Below, piece after piece: positions 33,755-44,992 of a stretch of DNA of 64,000 bases. Position 1 is the stretch's first letter. Every line of letters begins with the position of its first letter. Both the position numbers and the translations under genes were made by a program. This DNA is from Marsupella aquatica. Lineage: Eukaryota; Marchantiophyta. The DNA is taken from the NCBI GenBank assembly GCA_973895155.1, contig OZ316899.1, positions 6,076,001-6,140,000 of the forward strand. The letters run 5' to 3'. The notes beneath the pieces are model-generated. The model searched no databases and was not told the origin of the DNA. It saw only the letters and a program-made list of their open reading frames with translations.

Positions 33755-34520
33755 TTGGTTTATGTATGAGAAAATCTTTACAAGGTATGGAGCACCCCTA
33801 GAATTAGTAAGTGATAGGGGAACTCATTTCTTGAATGATATAGTCAACCGTTTAAATGAGCAATACCTAGTACGTCATCGGCCTACCACCCCTTACCACC
33901 CAAAGGCAAATGGGCTAACCAAACGAGCGAATGGCATCATTGTTAAAATCTTAAACAAAATAGTGGCCCAAAACAAAATTGATTGGGATGACAAATTGTT
34001 TGCTGTTGTCTTTGCTTACAATTTAGCCTACAAGTCCACCACCGGCCATACACCCTTCTTTTTAACCTTTGGACAGGAAGCGTTAGTACCCATACAACTT
34101 GAGATTCCTACATTTCAGGTTACAATTAAGGAGAGATTGTCAGAGGAAGAAAGCTTAATAGAGCAAGGATAAAAATTACAGGCCGTAGAAGAGGAAAGAA
34201 TGATTTCAGCAGAAAGAGTAGAACATAGACAAAATACCATGAAGCAACAATACGACAAAAAGTTGAAACCAGTTAGTATCCAGACCGGAGACCTAGTATT
34301 ACTCTATGACAATAGGTATAGTAAGTTCCCAGGTAAACTTTACACTCCGTGGCTAGGACCCTTTAGGGTAAACATGAAGTTCTCCAATGGGTCTGTCCAT
34401 TTGGCTAACAGCACAGGGGAAGTATACCTGGTTTGCGTACACTATGACCGCCTAAAGAGATACTACATGGACAAGGATGAGGTTGTTTGCGAGGACGCTT
34501 CACAATTAAGTGGGGAGCTA
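33755..34520 (+). pseudogene. Element B integrase core and C-terminal module
   Basis: The frame resumes FMYEKIFTRYG, then LELVSDRGTHFLND with the second catalytic Asp. The third catalytic residue is changed: the motif reads ANGLTKRANG (Lys codon AAA at 33921-33923) where A has ANGMAERANG, a likely GAA-to-AAA change. One TAA occurs near 34170. The C-terminus has the module KLYTPWLGPFRVN and ends CEDASQLSGELCDA across the LTR border. It is catalytically dead even apart from the stop. Confidence 0.88.
34509..34520 (+). other. Polypurine tract of element B
   Basis: AGTGGGGAGCTA directly before the LTR start TGTGATGCC at 34521, matching the arrangement in A. Confidence 0.7.
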
Positions 34521-34801
34521 TGTGATGCCTAGCCAGGAATCACTAGGCTGTGTAAAAGGTAAAACCGGGTGGTATACAATAAATCCACTAGTGTAAGGAG
34601 GAAAAGACGATAAAACCATACACAATTAAGGGTATGTATGGAAACCGAGCCAAGGCCAAGAGTAAGAGGAGTAACGGCCACTAAGGGTCGCGATTAGGGT
34701 TAAGGCACGTTAATGCTAGCGGCTGTTGGTAATCAGTAATAAAAAAGCAGCGCAGGCCGGAGGGGGGTAAGGGAGGTTCACCCAAGAGTGGCGGCTCATA
34801 T

Positions 34802-36411
34802 TTGCACCTTGATCAAACAGAGTGCAAGCAGAAGCCAATGACTATCAGCTGCAAAGGAGAACACGGGGGCATAAGTAGCTACCGAGCAACAACGGAGGGA
34901 ATGAGCAACATCAATCAAGCGGCACATTTCTGGGGATGCATGTTTGAACGGGCAAGTGAGTACGTTGGGACCTACAAGGAGGAAGAATCAGAAAGAGCAA
35001 CCCGCGAGCAACAAGAGCTTGCTTGGTTGTGGGAATTGCAGAAGTCGGCCTTCTTAGGAGGAGAGTTCATCAAGGCTGAATTCCTGTGGACACCTACTGC
35101 CAATGAGCTTGACAATCTTCTAATTCAAGACAACAAAATTTTCTGCATCAGGCAGACCATCAACAACTGCAATGACAAAAATTGGGACCTAAAGGGTTGC
35201 ACGGTGGCATGGACGAAAGCAACAGTGTTGGGAGAATCATCAGGAGCGGCTGAAATGAAGAGAAAGATGGCCAACAACAAAGAAAACACACCGGCCAAGA
35301 GGATGAGGTCAACAATATCAAGAAAGCCGGCCAAACAAGGGAACCAGAGCAAGGAGGGAGCCGAGGAACCAGAAGTTGACCCAGTCAATGTTGTCCCTAC
35401 CCAAGATGACACCTAGAAGGGCTGGGCAACAATGATACCACCGGCAGTGCAGCTACAATTTGCACGAGATGAGGATGCATGCTTCACAGCCATGCAGACC
35501 AACAAGTATCAAGGCTTCATGGCCGGATCAGGCTTAGAGACCTTTGTTAGATTGTTGTGGCTGAAGCCGAAGGTGCCAGAGTCAGACTTATTGAAATTCA
35601 TGGGATCATGGGACCACGAGTCCAGCTCAACCAAGATCTACAAGGGGGACTTCTATCTCACCTCCAAAGTGATTGCCGAAGTATTTGGCTTGCCGATGGG
35701 TAACAAGGTTAAGGTAGAAACCCGGAAGAACTTGCCGGACAAGGAGTTTAGATCATTCCCCGGGCCATCAACAAAGAATGGCTTGTTCCGCAACACCTGC
35801 ACCAACCCGCATATTGGAGAAATGATCAATTTCTTGCGGGTGACAATGCATTGCAACTTGCCGAGGCCGGAGATTGGCAAAGCACAAGTTTATCTGGCAG
35901 AGAGGCCAGACCCAAGCCGGGACTACAACGGGTACCTCCTCAACCAACTAAGGAAGATACTAAAGGAGGAACAATAGGTGATCAGCCAAGGGAGCGTGTC
36001 CCGACTGGGTTATCACATGCCGTTGTTGTGCCGCTATGCCCGGAGTCAAATCTTTGCCCCAATCCTTCCCCTACAGGCAAGAGCGCCAGAAGAGGAGTCG
36101 GAGCCGAGGCCAACAACAAAGAAGCCCGACCACCCGGCAGCCCCACAATAGCTCAAATCTTTTGGCAAACGCCGGAACCCAAGTCGATGCAACAATCGGC
36201 CATACATAGCTTTCTACAGATACTAAAGAAGGAAAAGGCAGCATTAGCACCAGAGGCAGAAGTAGCACGCACCGCAGGAACCGCTAGAGGAGAACCCATG
36301 GCCGGGGCCGTGAAGAGAAGCAGGTCGGAAAAAGAGCCGAGAGTACGGAGGTATGTAGGAGACTCCAGTTCAGAATCCAAGGGAGATGGACCCAGGGTTC
36401 CCGTCCTGTGA
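34802..36411 (+). pseudogene. LTR-encoded protein of element B, N-terminal, globular domain and linker
   Basis: One frame from 34802 to 35977 (391 codons) is broken only by TAG at 35414-35416. The N-terminal region (MSNINQAAHFWGC, charged helices, WDLKGCTVAWTKATVLGESSG) ends in a Lys/Arg-rich, NLS-like stretch. The globular domain is 35447-35977: LQFARDED, VFGLPMG, FRSFPGPSTKNG, CTNPHIGEMINFLRVTMHC, AQVYLAERPD. After TAG the same frame gives SRLGYHMPLLCRYARSQ. A frame change near 36100 leads to the linker (SMQQSAIHSFLQILKKEK) and a Ser/Arg/Glu-rich segment to 36411. Homologous to C throughout. Confidence 0.65.
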
Positions 36412-36805
36412 AGGAAAGCAAAGGCTGGGTGCGGGAGCATAGGAGCAAGCCGCATGCATGCATAGTTCCCGACCGGGATGTCGGGTTTGCGGCTAGTCTT
36501 AGAGAGGATCCACAGGCACCAGGATGCCTGGAAGCCAGGGAGCACGTGGAGGAATACCACAAGGACTTGGGTTACGGGTCAGATCGCTTGGTACTAGGGG
36601 TGCGGACCTGCGGCCATTTTATCCCCACACTTCCAAGAGTGGTGCGTGGGGATCCACAACATCAGAAGAGCCCAAAGTCTCCCCCACCGGACATACCTCC
36701 TCCAAATTATGATGAGAGACAACAGGCCAATCACGAGTTGCAACGGCAATTCAGTGACCTAGAGGAAGCAACCCTAGCCAAGGAGAAGGATTTTCCAGGC
36801 TGAGG

Positions 36806-38175
36806 ATGGCCGGAGGACATTCGGTGTCTTGCAGGGACTCAAGCCGGCCTTTGCCCACGTTTGATGAGATACGGAGGGCGGCTTGGGAAAGAAGGTCGCG
36901 TTGGGAGATGTCGGCATCTCCTAACCACTCCACCCATGCACGTTCCAGAGCCCTAGAGTATGGGAGGATGTGCGGGCTACTTGCCCTCGACATCTTTGGG
37001 GTAGAATTGGAGACGGGGCCTTTTGTCCACAAAGAGATATTGGAGAAAATCTGGTTGGAGTACGCACTGGCCTTGGAGAGGATGAAGAAGGAGGAAGTCA
37101 TCCGGCGGCTAAGAGAGAATGAAGCCAAGGCCGGAGATTTAAAGGCGGACAAGCAGGCCCAGGACAAGCTACGATTTAGGAAGCATGAGATAAGCATCAT
37201 GCAAGGGCAACTAGCCCAAACTCAGGAAGATTTGGCCGAAGCCCTCAAGGAGAAGGAGAAGTGGAAGCAGGAAGGAGAAGTGGAAGCAGGAGCTGAAGAA
37301 GGCATAGGCAGCTCACATAATGGCCTGCAACAAAGCCATGACCGAGGCCCAGAGGAAGGAGCGGGCACTGAAGGATGAGATTGAAGAATGCCGCAAGGCC
37401 CTCCATCAGAAGAAAGGCAAACTTGATGAGACCTACAGGGGCATTGACAAGTTGAAAAGAAGACCTTGAGGACCTGTCGGCCAACTTTCAAGCCAAGCTA
37501 CGTAAGAAGGATGACATGCTCGATCAAACCTACAAGAAAATGAATAAGATCAAGTTTGATGTTGTCCATGAGCTCAACGCGGAGCTGAAAGCAACCCAAA
37601 AGGAGAGGGCGGCCTTACGGAAGGAGTTGGACAAGAACATAGCAGAGTTGGAGCAAGCCCATGGGGATTTAGACGAGACCCTGGTGGAATTGGAGGACGC
37701 CACCCAAAAAATAGAAAATCTGCAGAGGCGGGCGGACAACCAAACTGAGCGGTTGAAGAAGCAATTTGAGGAGCTAAATCGGCTGGCCGCAACAAGTGGA
37801 CCCCCGGTGGTGGCAACAGGGTTGCAAGGCGTGGTACTGTTTGAGCTACAAGCCGTGGTACCCTCACCTTTGCCGAAAGTAAGTGGCAAGGGGAAGGCAC
37901 CAGCTGCTTGGGAGGGGAAGGACAAAAAGCGGAAGCCTTCTGGGTCAGGGAGCCATACCGTTTGTCAGGCCACCATGGCTGAGGTGGAGAGCATGGCACC
38001 GGCCTTATGCAAGGTTGTGACTGTCAAGGAAGCAGTCCTGGAGGTAGGCCAACAAGACCGGTTGGGGGAGGCCATGACAGGCACTGACTCAAGGTTGCCA
38101 ACCATTGATCGGCATCAACCGCAACCTTGGGAGGACGAGACAACCCGACTCGTAGAACGAGCCTATGAGGAGGAC
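36806..38175 (+). pseudogene. LTR-encoded coiled-coil protein of element B, C-terminal half (3' LTR copy)
   Basis: The conserved block FDEIRRAAWERR...ALEYGRMCGLLALDIFG and GPFVHKEI starts the coiled-coil half. The coiled coil is broken by a frame change near 37270-37470 (a short GGAGAAGTGGAAGCAG duplication lies at 37254-37280), resumes at 37516 and runs to the GKGKAPA basic tail. It is cut at 38175. With the N-terminal part it suggests a protein of about 1000 residues occupying most of the LTR. Confidence 0.6.
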
Positions 38176-38363
38176 CACTACGCCCTGGGCCCTCACTCTA
38201 TGTATATTAAGTGTACCCCCTGTGACCGGAGCCCTCTTGCCTACCCCTTCTTAGTATTTTTTCCTTCATTTACATTATCCTTATTATATCTAAAAAATTA
38301 ATTTCTGATAATTTTTGGCACCCTTAAGTGCATTATAAAACTGATAAAATCTATATTTAAAAA
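38176..38363 (-). other. Putative left end of a large CACTA transposon
   Basis: The sequence leaving the B LTR starts CACTACGCCCTGGGCCCTC. CACTA is the usual terminal pentamer of En/Spm elements. The first seven bases also match what the LTR would have had here, so the exact border is ambiguous between 38176 and 38182. The element would be read on the minus strand, ending here. The matching inverted terminus was not found and would lie beyond 64000. No gene in this stretch. Confidence 0.4.
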
Positions 38364-38521
38364 TGTTGTAAGGTATAGAACAACTGATTCTTCATTCCCT
38401 TCCATATCCTTACATATAGGCTATCGAATAGCCAGGCGGTTAGACAGTTAATGTGGTCTAACCTGAGTAGGCGTAAACCTAGTTAACCTCATGTATGGTC
38501 TGGTTAACTCAGGTTACAACA
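38364..38521 (-). repeat. Copia 3' LTR (158 bp)
   Basis: TGTTGTAAGG...GGTTACAACA on the plus strand, with TG...CA ends in either reading. About 98 percent identical to 44483-44640. Confidence 0.95.
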
Positions 38522-39539
38522 CTCCCCCTTGGGTGTAACATGATCTGGGGAGGAATGTTGCACCCACCTCTAGCCTACTCTAAATGTGAAATGTGTATTC
38601 TGAGGTTTGTGGTTTGGGGGGAATGTAACCTCATTAAAACCCCCCTCCTTTCTTGCTGGGGGGAAAGAGTGTTACCATTCCATCCCTAAAAACCTTAGAA
38701 TCATGGTTAAGTTATGAGTAATCAAATGATTAGAGTTAAAGTTGTGTAAGGATGTCATATGCTATGTAACGGTATTGGAACTAGGAAAGACCTAAATGTC
38801 TCGTATGAGTTTCAAAAGTGAGAGAATTTGCGTGGCGATTTTTGGTGGTTGTAGTAGCGAGGTTTTTGGTGTTGTCTGCTACAGAGTGAGGGTCGTCTCG
38901 AAGGAATGCACATCGCAGAAGTGTCTCTTTTGTAGTTTCGGCATTCTGTTGCTTCGAAGATCTTGAATGTGCTTTGGTTGGGTGGAGGGCGGACTCGTGT
39001 CTGAGATGATCGATGTTCGCTGCTCGGTTTCTTCACGTTAGATGGTTGACGCGCGTTGTGGTCCTGGTCGTCTGTTAGATGTCGAGGGGCAATGGACTCA
39101 ACTTTCTTCCTGAAGAAGTGGTGCAGGGCCTAGGCGTGTTCGTCACAAGGTTGATGGTTTTCGGTGGGAGGTGTCTGCAGCTGCATTGTTGGTGGTCGTT
39201 CTTTCTGAGGTCGGGCGATTCTTCTTTGTTCAGTTTGCTTTTGTGCGATGGGAGTGTCGGGGAGCGGATGTGGCGAACTGTGGCCGATAAGATTTGTTCC
39301 CGACTGCTTTACAGGCGAGGTTGCGCATTGCTCCCCCTGAGTCATTCACTTTTGTGGCTCTCTTATAGTCATTCATTTTGTCATGTTGGCGCAGCTGCCG
39401 TTTCTTGTAGATGTCTGTTGTGATCTTTGTTCGAGATCTGTTCGACTGAGGTGAGTTGGTCCGAGCTTCGCGGTGTAGTCTACGGATCGAGGTCTCCCCC
39501 TGAGCAAAACGAGCGCAGCCATTGTAAGTATAAGTGTGT
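38522..39539 (-). other. Copia 3' non-coding region
   Basis: About 1.0 kb between the end of pol and the 3' LTR, which is long for a copia element. Plus-strand frames here (such as 39079-39423) show no codon structure. Nothing recognisable except the polypurine tract beside the LTR. Confidence 0.6.
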
Positions 39540-42500
39540 TTAATTTTGTAGTTCAGTTAAGGTCCGTAGACCTACTGAAATGGCATGTTGCTTATGTAAT
39601 GCAGGAGGTAGGGATTTGGTAAACATATCGGCAATGTTCTTTGAGCTTTGTATCCATTTGACTTGAATACTACTGCCTTGCTATTCATGCGTAAAGAAGA
39701 ACTTAGGAGCAATGTGTTTGGTGCGATCTCCCTTGATAAAGCCTGCTTGAATTTGTTCAACGCAGGCTCGGTTATCTTCATGGATTTCTGTCGGTGTTGA
39801 CAGTGTAGGTATGCCGGTATTCTCATGAATGTGATTGATAACGTTGCGTAGCCAGATACACTCCCTGCTTGACTCATAGAGAGCTATGATCTTTGAATGG
39901 TTTGACGATGTCGTGGTTAGTGTCTGCTTGCAGCTTCGCCATGAAATGGCTGTCTCGCCCATCAGGAAAACGTACCCTGTCTGGGACTTGGCGTCCTCAG
40001 GGTCTGAAAGGTAACCTGCATCAGCATACCCAGTGAGCAAATAATTAGTATTTGATGGGTAGAATAGTCCCAGATCCATGGTACCAGCTAGGTAGCGGAA
40101 AATGCGCTTTATGCCGTTCCAATGCCTAATAGTTGGCTTGGCACTGTGGTGTGCCAGTAAATTTACTGCAAAGGCTATGTCGGGCCTTGTCTGGTTCGAA
40201 AGGAACATCAAGACACCTATAGCAGATAGGTATGGCTTTTCTGGGCCAAGTAGTGGCTCTGTTTCGCTCCTCTTCCGGAAGAGATCCTTTTCTTTGTCAA
40301 GTGAGCGAATGTCCATGGGAGATCTGACTGCAGTGGCTTTGTCCATGTTAAATTGCCTTAGTATCTTCTTGAGGTATGTGGACTGATGCAGTAGAATGCC
40401 ATTATGCAGGTGCTCAAATTGCAGGCCTAGGCAGAAAGAAGTCTGACCAAGGTCGCGCATCTCAAAGGCCTTTTTCAGTAATGTAATAGTTTCAGTCAGA
40501 ATCTTTTTAGTTCCGAACAGGTTCAGATCATCTACATAGATGGCTACAATAATGAATTCTTTGTTCTCCCGCTTCAGAAATAAGCAGGGTGCTATATCAG
40601 CATTCTGAAATCCCATAGCTTGCATCTCGGCCTTAAATCATTTGTACCATGTCAGGCCGCTTTGCTTAAGGCCATACAGTGATCTTAGCACCTGTACTGC
40701 GAATCTAGTTCTCCGGGTGGTGTCCCTCTGATTCGGTGTAGGAGCTTTGAGGGCTATCTTGGCTGCAGTCTTGTGGAGTATTGCTGAATTTGTGTGTTCG
40801 AATGTTTCCGGCTGATTTCGGGTTGCTGCAGTATGGAGTTGTTTCCCTTTGCTGTGGTATGCGACTCGTTTCACCAATTTTGGGGGGGCCTCCATGTATA
40901 TAACTTTGTCTAAGTGTCCGTATAAATACGCTGTCACAATATCCATTTGATGCATGGATAAGTGATGGCATTGTGAAAATGTAATGAGGTATCTGTAGGT
41001 AATGACATCCATTACCGGGGAGTATGTTAGGTCATAGTCCCTGCCGGGGACTTGAGTAAATCCTCTGGCCACCAATCTGGCCTTATGCCATGTCACATCA
41101 CCTTTCGCATTTCTTTTCTTGACTAAGGTCCATTTATAGCCAATGAGATGGGCTTCAGGTTCAGCTATTGTGATCGGTCCGAATACTTGGCGAGCTATGA
41201 GGGAGTCCAGTTCTAAGTGAATGGCCTGTTCCCATTCAGGCCAGTCAGGTTGGGCCTCAGCTTCTTTGATTGTGCGGGGGTCCGGCTGTTCGTCGTCGAT
41301 CTGCTGTGCTATATGAAATGCAAATTGTTCGTCTATAGTAGTGTGCTCTCTGTCCCATACATGCCCAGTTCTTCCGTAGTTGATTGAGATCTCGGCATTG
41401 TCTTCTGGTACATTGGATTGACTGGGAGTTGGGTCCCTGGTGGATGTACTGGGTACAGGTGTTGGAGCAGCTCTACGCTGTCGTGGTTGTCTGTCAACAG
41501 CTCCCAGTGGGCAGCCTCTCTTTGCTTTCGGGGCTGTTGTTGTTGCTGGTGTGGTATCCATTTGGATTCTGGATGGTGCATTTGCTGCTGGGATATGAGA
41601 GCGTGTCACCTGGGCGGCATCTGTGAAGGAGTCTGGTAGATGTTCTACCATCCTTGCTAAGTGTAAAGTTCGTTGTACTTCAGTGTCCGCGTGACTGTCC
41701 CTGGGGTCGTTCCAGAATCCTGCGTCAATTTGCCAAGTCAGTTGGGAGTTTTTCTCTGTGTCGTGTTGCTTCGTATGTAGGTTGGGGAATATATCTTCAT
41801 AAAAGTGGCAATCTACAAAGCGTGCTTTGAAGACATCAGAGGTTGTGGGTTCCATATATCTAATAATGGAGGCTGAGTCAAAGCCTATGTATATCCCTGG
41901 GTGTCTCTGGGGGCCCATCTTGGTTCTCTTAGGTCCGAGGGTGGGTACCATTACCTTACAGCCGAATGTTCTCAGGTGAGAGACATTTGGTATGGTCCCT
42001 AGTGCTAGATGATGTGGGGTAAAGGAATTAAAGGATGATGGTCTGTAGCTGAGTAGTGCAGCAGAGTGGAGAATGGCATGGCCCCAGGCAGCTGTTGGTA
42101 GGTTCGACTGCATTAGGAGGGGCCTAGCAATCATCTGTAATCGTTTGATCAGGGATTCAGCTATTCCGTTCTGAAAATGAACATGGGGCACTGGGTACTG
42201 TACATCTATGCCAGTCGCCCGGCAGTAATCTTCAAACGTTTTGGAGGTAAATTCTCCGGCATTGTCCACTCTGAGTGTTTTGATCTGGTGTTCGGGAAAT
42301 TGTGCTCTCAGTTTTAGTATGTGCGCTAGGAGTCAGGAAAATACCAGGTTTCTTGTGGATAATAAAGATATTTGACTCCATTTGGTTGATGCGTCTATGA
42401 CCGCCAGGAAAAATCGGAATGGGCCGTTGGGGGGGTCGATCGGCCCACATACATCGGCGTGTATGCGCTCCAGGAAGTGGGGGATTTGGCGCTCAATTTT

Positions 42501-44192
42501 GGGTGGTGAGGGACGGATTATGAGCTTGCCCTGTGAGCAGGCTAAACAAGGGGCTTTTATGGACGTAGGGTGGACAGTGTCCGGTATGCCATGAGTTTCT
42601 CTGATAAGTTTCTGGAACATTGTTGTTCCCGGGTGGCCCAGTCTCCTGTGCCAGATCTCGGTAAGTGTGCCTTGGAGTGTTCCAGTATAGAAACTGTGGA
42701 TTTCAGTAGTGTAGCAACCGGGGGGTGATGCTCTCAGGATCTCTCTGATCTTGGTATTTATTGGTTCCCCCGAGGTGATGTACAAGACTTCCCGTCCTTG
42801 TTGAGTGCCAGTCTTAATATGTAACTTGTTAGCACGGATATCCCCAAAGCTTAGCAAGTTTCTGGTTGCCTTTGGGGCGTATATCGCTGACTCCACATGA
42901 ATTATTGTCCCCCGGGGTAGGGTGACCAATGCTGGTCCAAATCCCTCTTCCAATTGATGCTGGCCCATAATCGTTGTAAGTTTTCTTTGTGATGGTGTAA
43001 TTTGCTTGAAGTATTCTTTGTGCTTGAAAATGGAATGTGATGTACCACTGTCTACTATGCAGTGAGAAGAATTGTCTTTTATATTAGAATCAGATGTGAT
43101 GTTTAATGTGACCATATGTACAGATGGTATGATCTTCGTAGATTCTAAAAAGGTCCCATACGTCTCAGGTTCATTTTGTGCAGTGCTCTTCTTGTATAGT
43201 TGCACCAGGTGTGCGGGTGTATGGCAGAATTTTTGAATGTGGCCTTTAGTGCCACAACGAAAACAGGTAGAGGGGTTTTCGTATTTATCTCTTTGAGTGC
43301 TTTGTTGTTGATTTGTCCTCGCTCGGTGTTGATAGTTGCCTTGCTGCCAATTGTTTCTGGAGTTATCGCCGGTGTTTTGGTATCTTCCCCTGGATCTGCC
43401 TCTGAAGTTGTTGCTTCTGCCTCCACGTCCTCTGAAAGAGCTGCCTCGGCCTCTGTATGTGGTTCTCCCCCTGAAACTGCCTCGACCACGGTAAGATGAG
43501 CCCTCTCCCCTCTGGGTTGTAACATAGTGGGATTCTGAATTTGTGACTGGAGGGAGAGTACCAGGGGGTCGTTTTGGGGAATTCTGTAATAGCAATAGCT
43601 GGTGCTTTTCAGCCAGGAGCATATGGGCAATCAACTCGGAGTATTGGGTGAATCGCATATTGCGATATTGGGTAGAGAGGATGAGATTTGTAGAGTGAAG
43701 GGTAGAGAGCGTTTTCTCAATCTGTTCGTCATCATTAACGGGGTGGCCACATATGGCCAATTGGGATACAATCCAAAATAATTCGCAATTGTAATCCGCG
43801 ATTGTTTTATGGTCCTGGACCCGGAGATTTATCCAATCGTGTCTGGCCGCAGGCAGGTGTATGGTACGCGTGTGGTCGAAGCGTGATTGAAGTGCGTCCC
43901 AAAGGACGCTCGGATTATATTCGTTCATGTACTGTTGCTTCAAGGAGTCACTCAAATGGTGTCGAATTAGTATCAATGCCTGCGCTTTTTGCTGAAGTGT
44001 TTGGCCATTGTCAGTTATTACTGTATCCTGTAGATTCTTTGAAGTTAGGTGAGCTTCAGCATCGAGCGTCCAGGACAGGTAGTTGGCACCATCGATGCTG
44101 AGTGGTTGGAATAAGAGTTTCTCCATAGAATTCTTTGACATATTGCAAGATTCTAGTGGTATAATTTCTTGTTGGTAAGCACAAGGTTGCAA
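39540..44192 (-). pseudogene. Copia Gag-Pol polyprotein
   Basis: One frame of about 1550 codons is interrupted by three stops: TGA at 42333, TGA at 40635 and TAG at 39681. All are compatible with C-to-T change (CGA or CAG). Gag lies at residues 1-330, with an Arg/Gly-rich stretch (235-275) and a CX2CX4HX4C knuckle (C310-C323). Protease DSG is at D381. Then come the GAG-pre-integrase zinc region (WHRRLGH, C..C), integrase with HADVCGP, VDNAGEF and NGIAES, RT with ARLVARGFTQ, SLYGLKQ and YVDD, and RNase H with GYADAGY and TKHI. After the last stop the frame still encodes IADMFTKSLP, the normal copia end. Between MEAPP and SLYGLKQ there are about 50 extra residues. Confidence 0.93.
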
Positions 44193-44482
44193 TTATATTT
44201 TGGGTGTTGAATCTCAATTTCATTCCATTGTTGAAATTTGGGAAAGAGGAAATGGAATTGCAAATTGTAGTTGGTAAATTGTAATTTCTTATCTCAATTG
44301 TCCAATTTGTCCAATGTGTAATCTTGATTTATAACATTCCATCCCCCTTGATTGATCTAGCCACCGCTGCACCTTTGCCTGCCATTAATCCTTTCCTAAG
44401 AGGTTGCCAATCTATCTCAAGAGAAGAAAAAGTGAGGTAATTTTAAAAAAATTTGATTCAAATCAGCATCGTGCTGATAACG
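44193..44482 (-). other. Copia 5' leader and PBS
   Basis: Untranslated leader between the 5' LTR and gag. It is T-rich on the plus strand. The PBS-like sequence lies at the LTR edge (complement of 44470-44482). The gag start could be 44192 or the in-frame methionine 17 codons later, near 44141. Confidence 0.6.
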
Positions 44483-44640
44483 TGTTGTAAGGTATACAAC
44501 AACTGATTCTTCATTCCCTTCCATATCCTTACATATAGGCTATCGAATAGCCAGGCGGTTAGACAGTTAATGTGGTCTAACCTGAGTAGACGTAAACCTA
44601 GTTAACCTCATGTATGGTCTGGTTAACTCGGGTTACAACA
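44483..44640 (-). repeat. Copia 5' LTR (158 bp)
   Basis: Partner of 38364-38521. AAAAA target duplication follows at 44641-44645. Confidence 0.95.
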
Positions 44641-44992
44641 AAAAACACATTCAGGAATTATATGTAAAAAACCCCAAGATAGGGTTAACTTACAAGATAC
44701 AAGATACAAAAAATTTCAAAATGATGATGCTTACAGCGGGACCCCAGTGGGGCATACAATAATGCATACAATGCATATATGTTTTACCAGTCTGGCTAAA
44801 CTGGTATAGGCAAGACTGGGCAAGATAGGTGGGCAGTAGAAACACCCACACAAGCATGGGCACCACTTGCACAGGGCCTGCACGGTACATTGGCCTGGAG
44901 AGACTATTACAAACTTAACGAGATTACAAACCAGATAGCTAAGATACAACTAATGTAGGTGCAGGTGTAGGTACTAACAGAAGGACTCACTT

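Larger units (their letters stand above)
1..38175 (+). mobile_element. Ty3/gypsy LTR retrotransposon B (Tat/Athila-like), outermost of the nest
   Basis: Joining the non-inserted pieces gives one gypsy element in normal order: LTR, PBS (7751), gag, protease, RT, RNase H, integrase, polypurine tract (34509-34520), LTR (34521 on). Positions 1 onward match 35185 onward, so the left end of the 5' LTR lies outside the window. Insertions sit at 6386-7343 (LINE), 10335-23818 (A), 24918-29774 (C) and 30117-33750 (A' solo LTR). The C junction is exact: removing C and one CTATG copy restores an open integrase reading frame. The integrase ends in a GPF-type module without a chromodomain, which fits the non-chromovirus Tat/Athila side. 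About 1.2 kb between protease and the RT FIDD box is missing. The 3' LTR is cut at 38175-38182. The element is inactive. Confidence 0.85.
34521..38175 (+). repeat. Element B 3' LTR, 3'-truncated
   Basis: It starts TGTGATGCCTAGCC. About 280 bp of non-coding sequence precede the LTR protein ORF. Similarity to the 5' LTR ends at 38176-38182 (GGACCACTACG), where the sequence switches to the putative CACTA terminus. The last ~1.1 kb of the LTR, judged from 5680-7746 without the LINE, is not in the window. Confidence 0.85.
38364..44640 (-). mobile_element. Ty1/copia LTR retrotransposon, young
   Basis: Two 158-bp LTRs (38364-38521, 44483-44640) differ at about 3 positions. The insertion is flanked by AAAAA (38359-38363, 44641-44645). 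Inside, on the minus strand, are a single-frame gag-pol (44192-39540), a polypurine tract next to the left LTR (complement of 38522-38533, AAGGGGGAG), and a PBS-like CGTTATCAGCACG next to the right LTR (complement of 44470-44482), which lacks the usual TGG start. Domain order is gag, protease, integrase, RT, RNase H, so it is copia. It lies inside the putative CACTA element. Confidence 0.95.

Noticed and set aside
36000-36200. Programmed -1 frameshift between the N- and C-terminal halves of the LTR protein
   Set aside because: The inverted B' copy keeps one frame across the same point, so the change in B is an indel.
39079-39423. Plus-strand 114-residue frame in the copia 3' region
   Set aside because: No motif, opposite to the element, and in a non-coding tail. 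Composition looks random.
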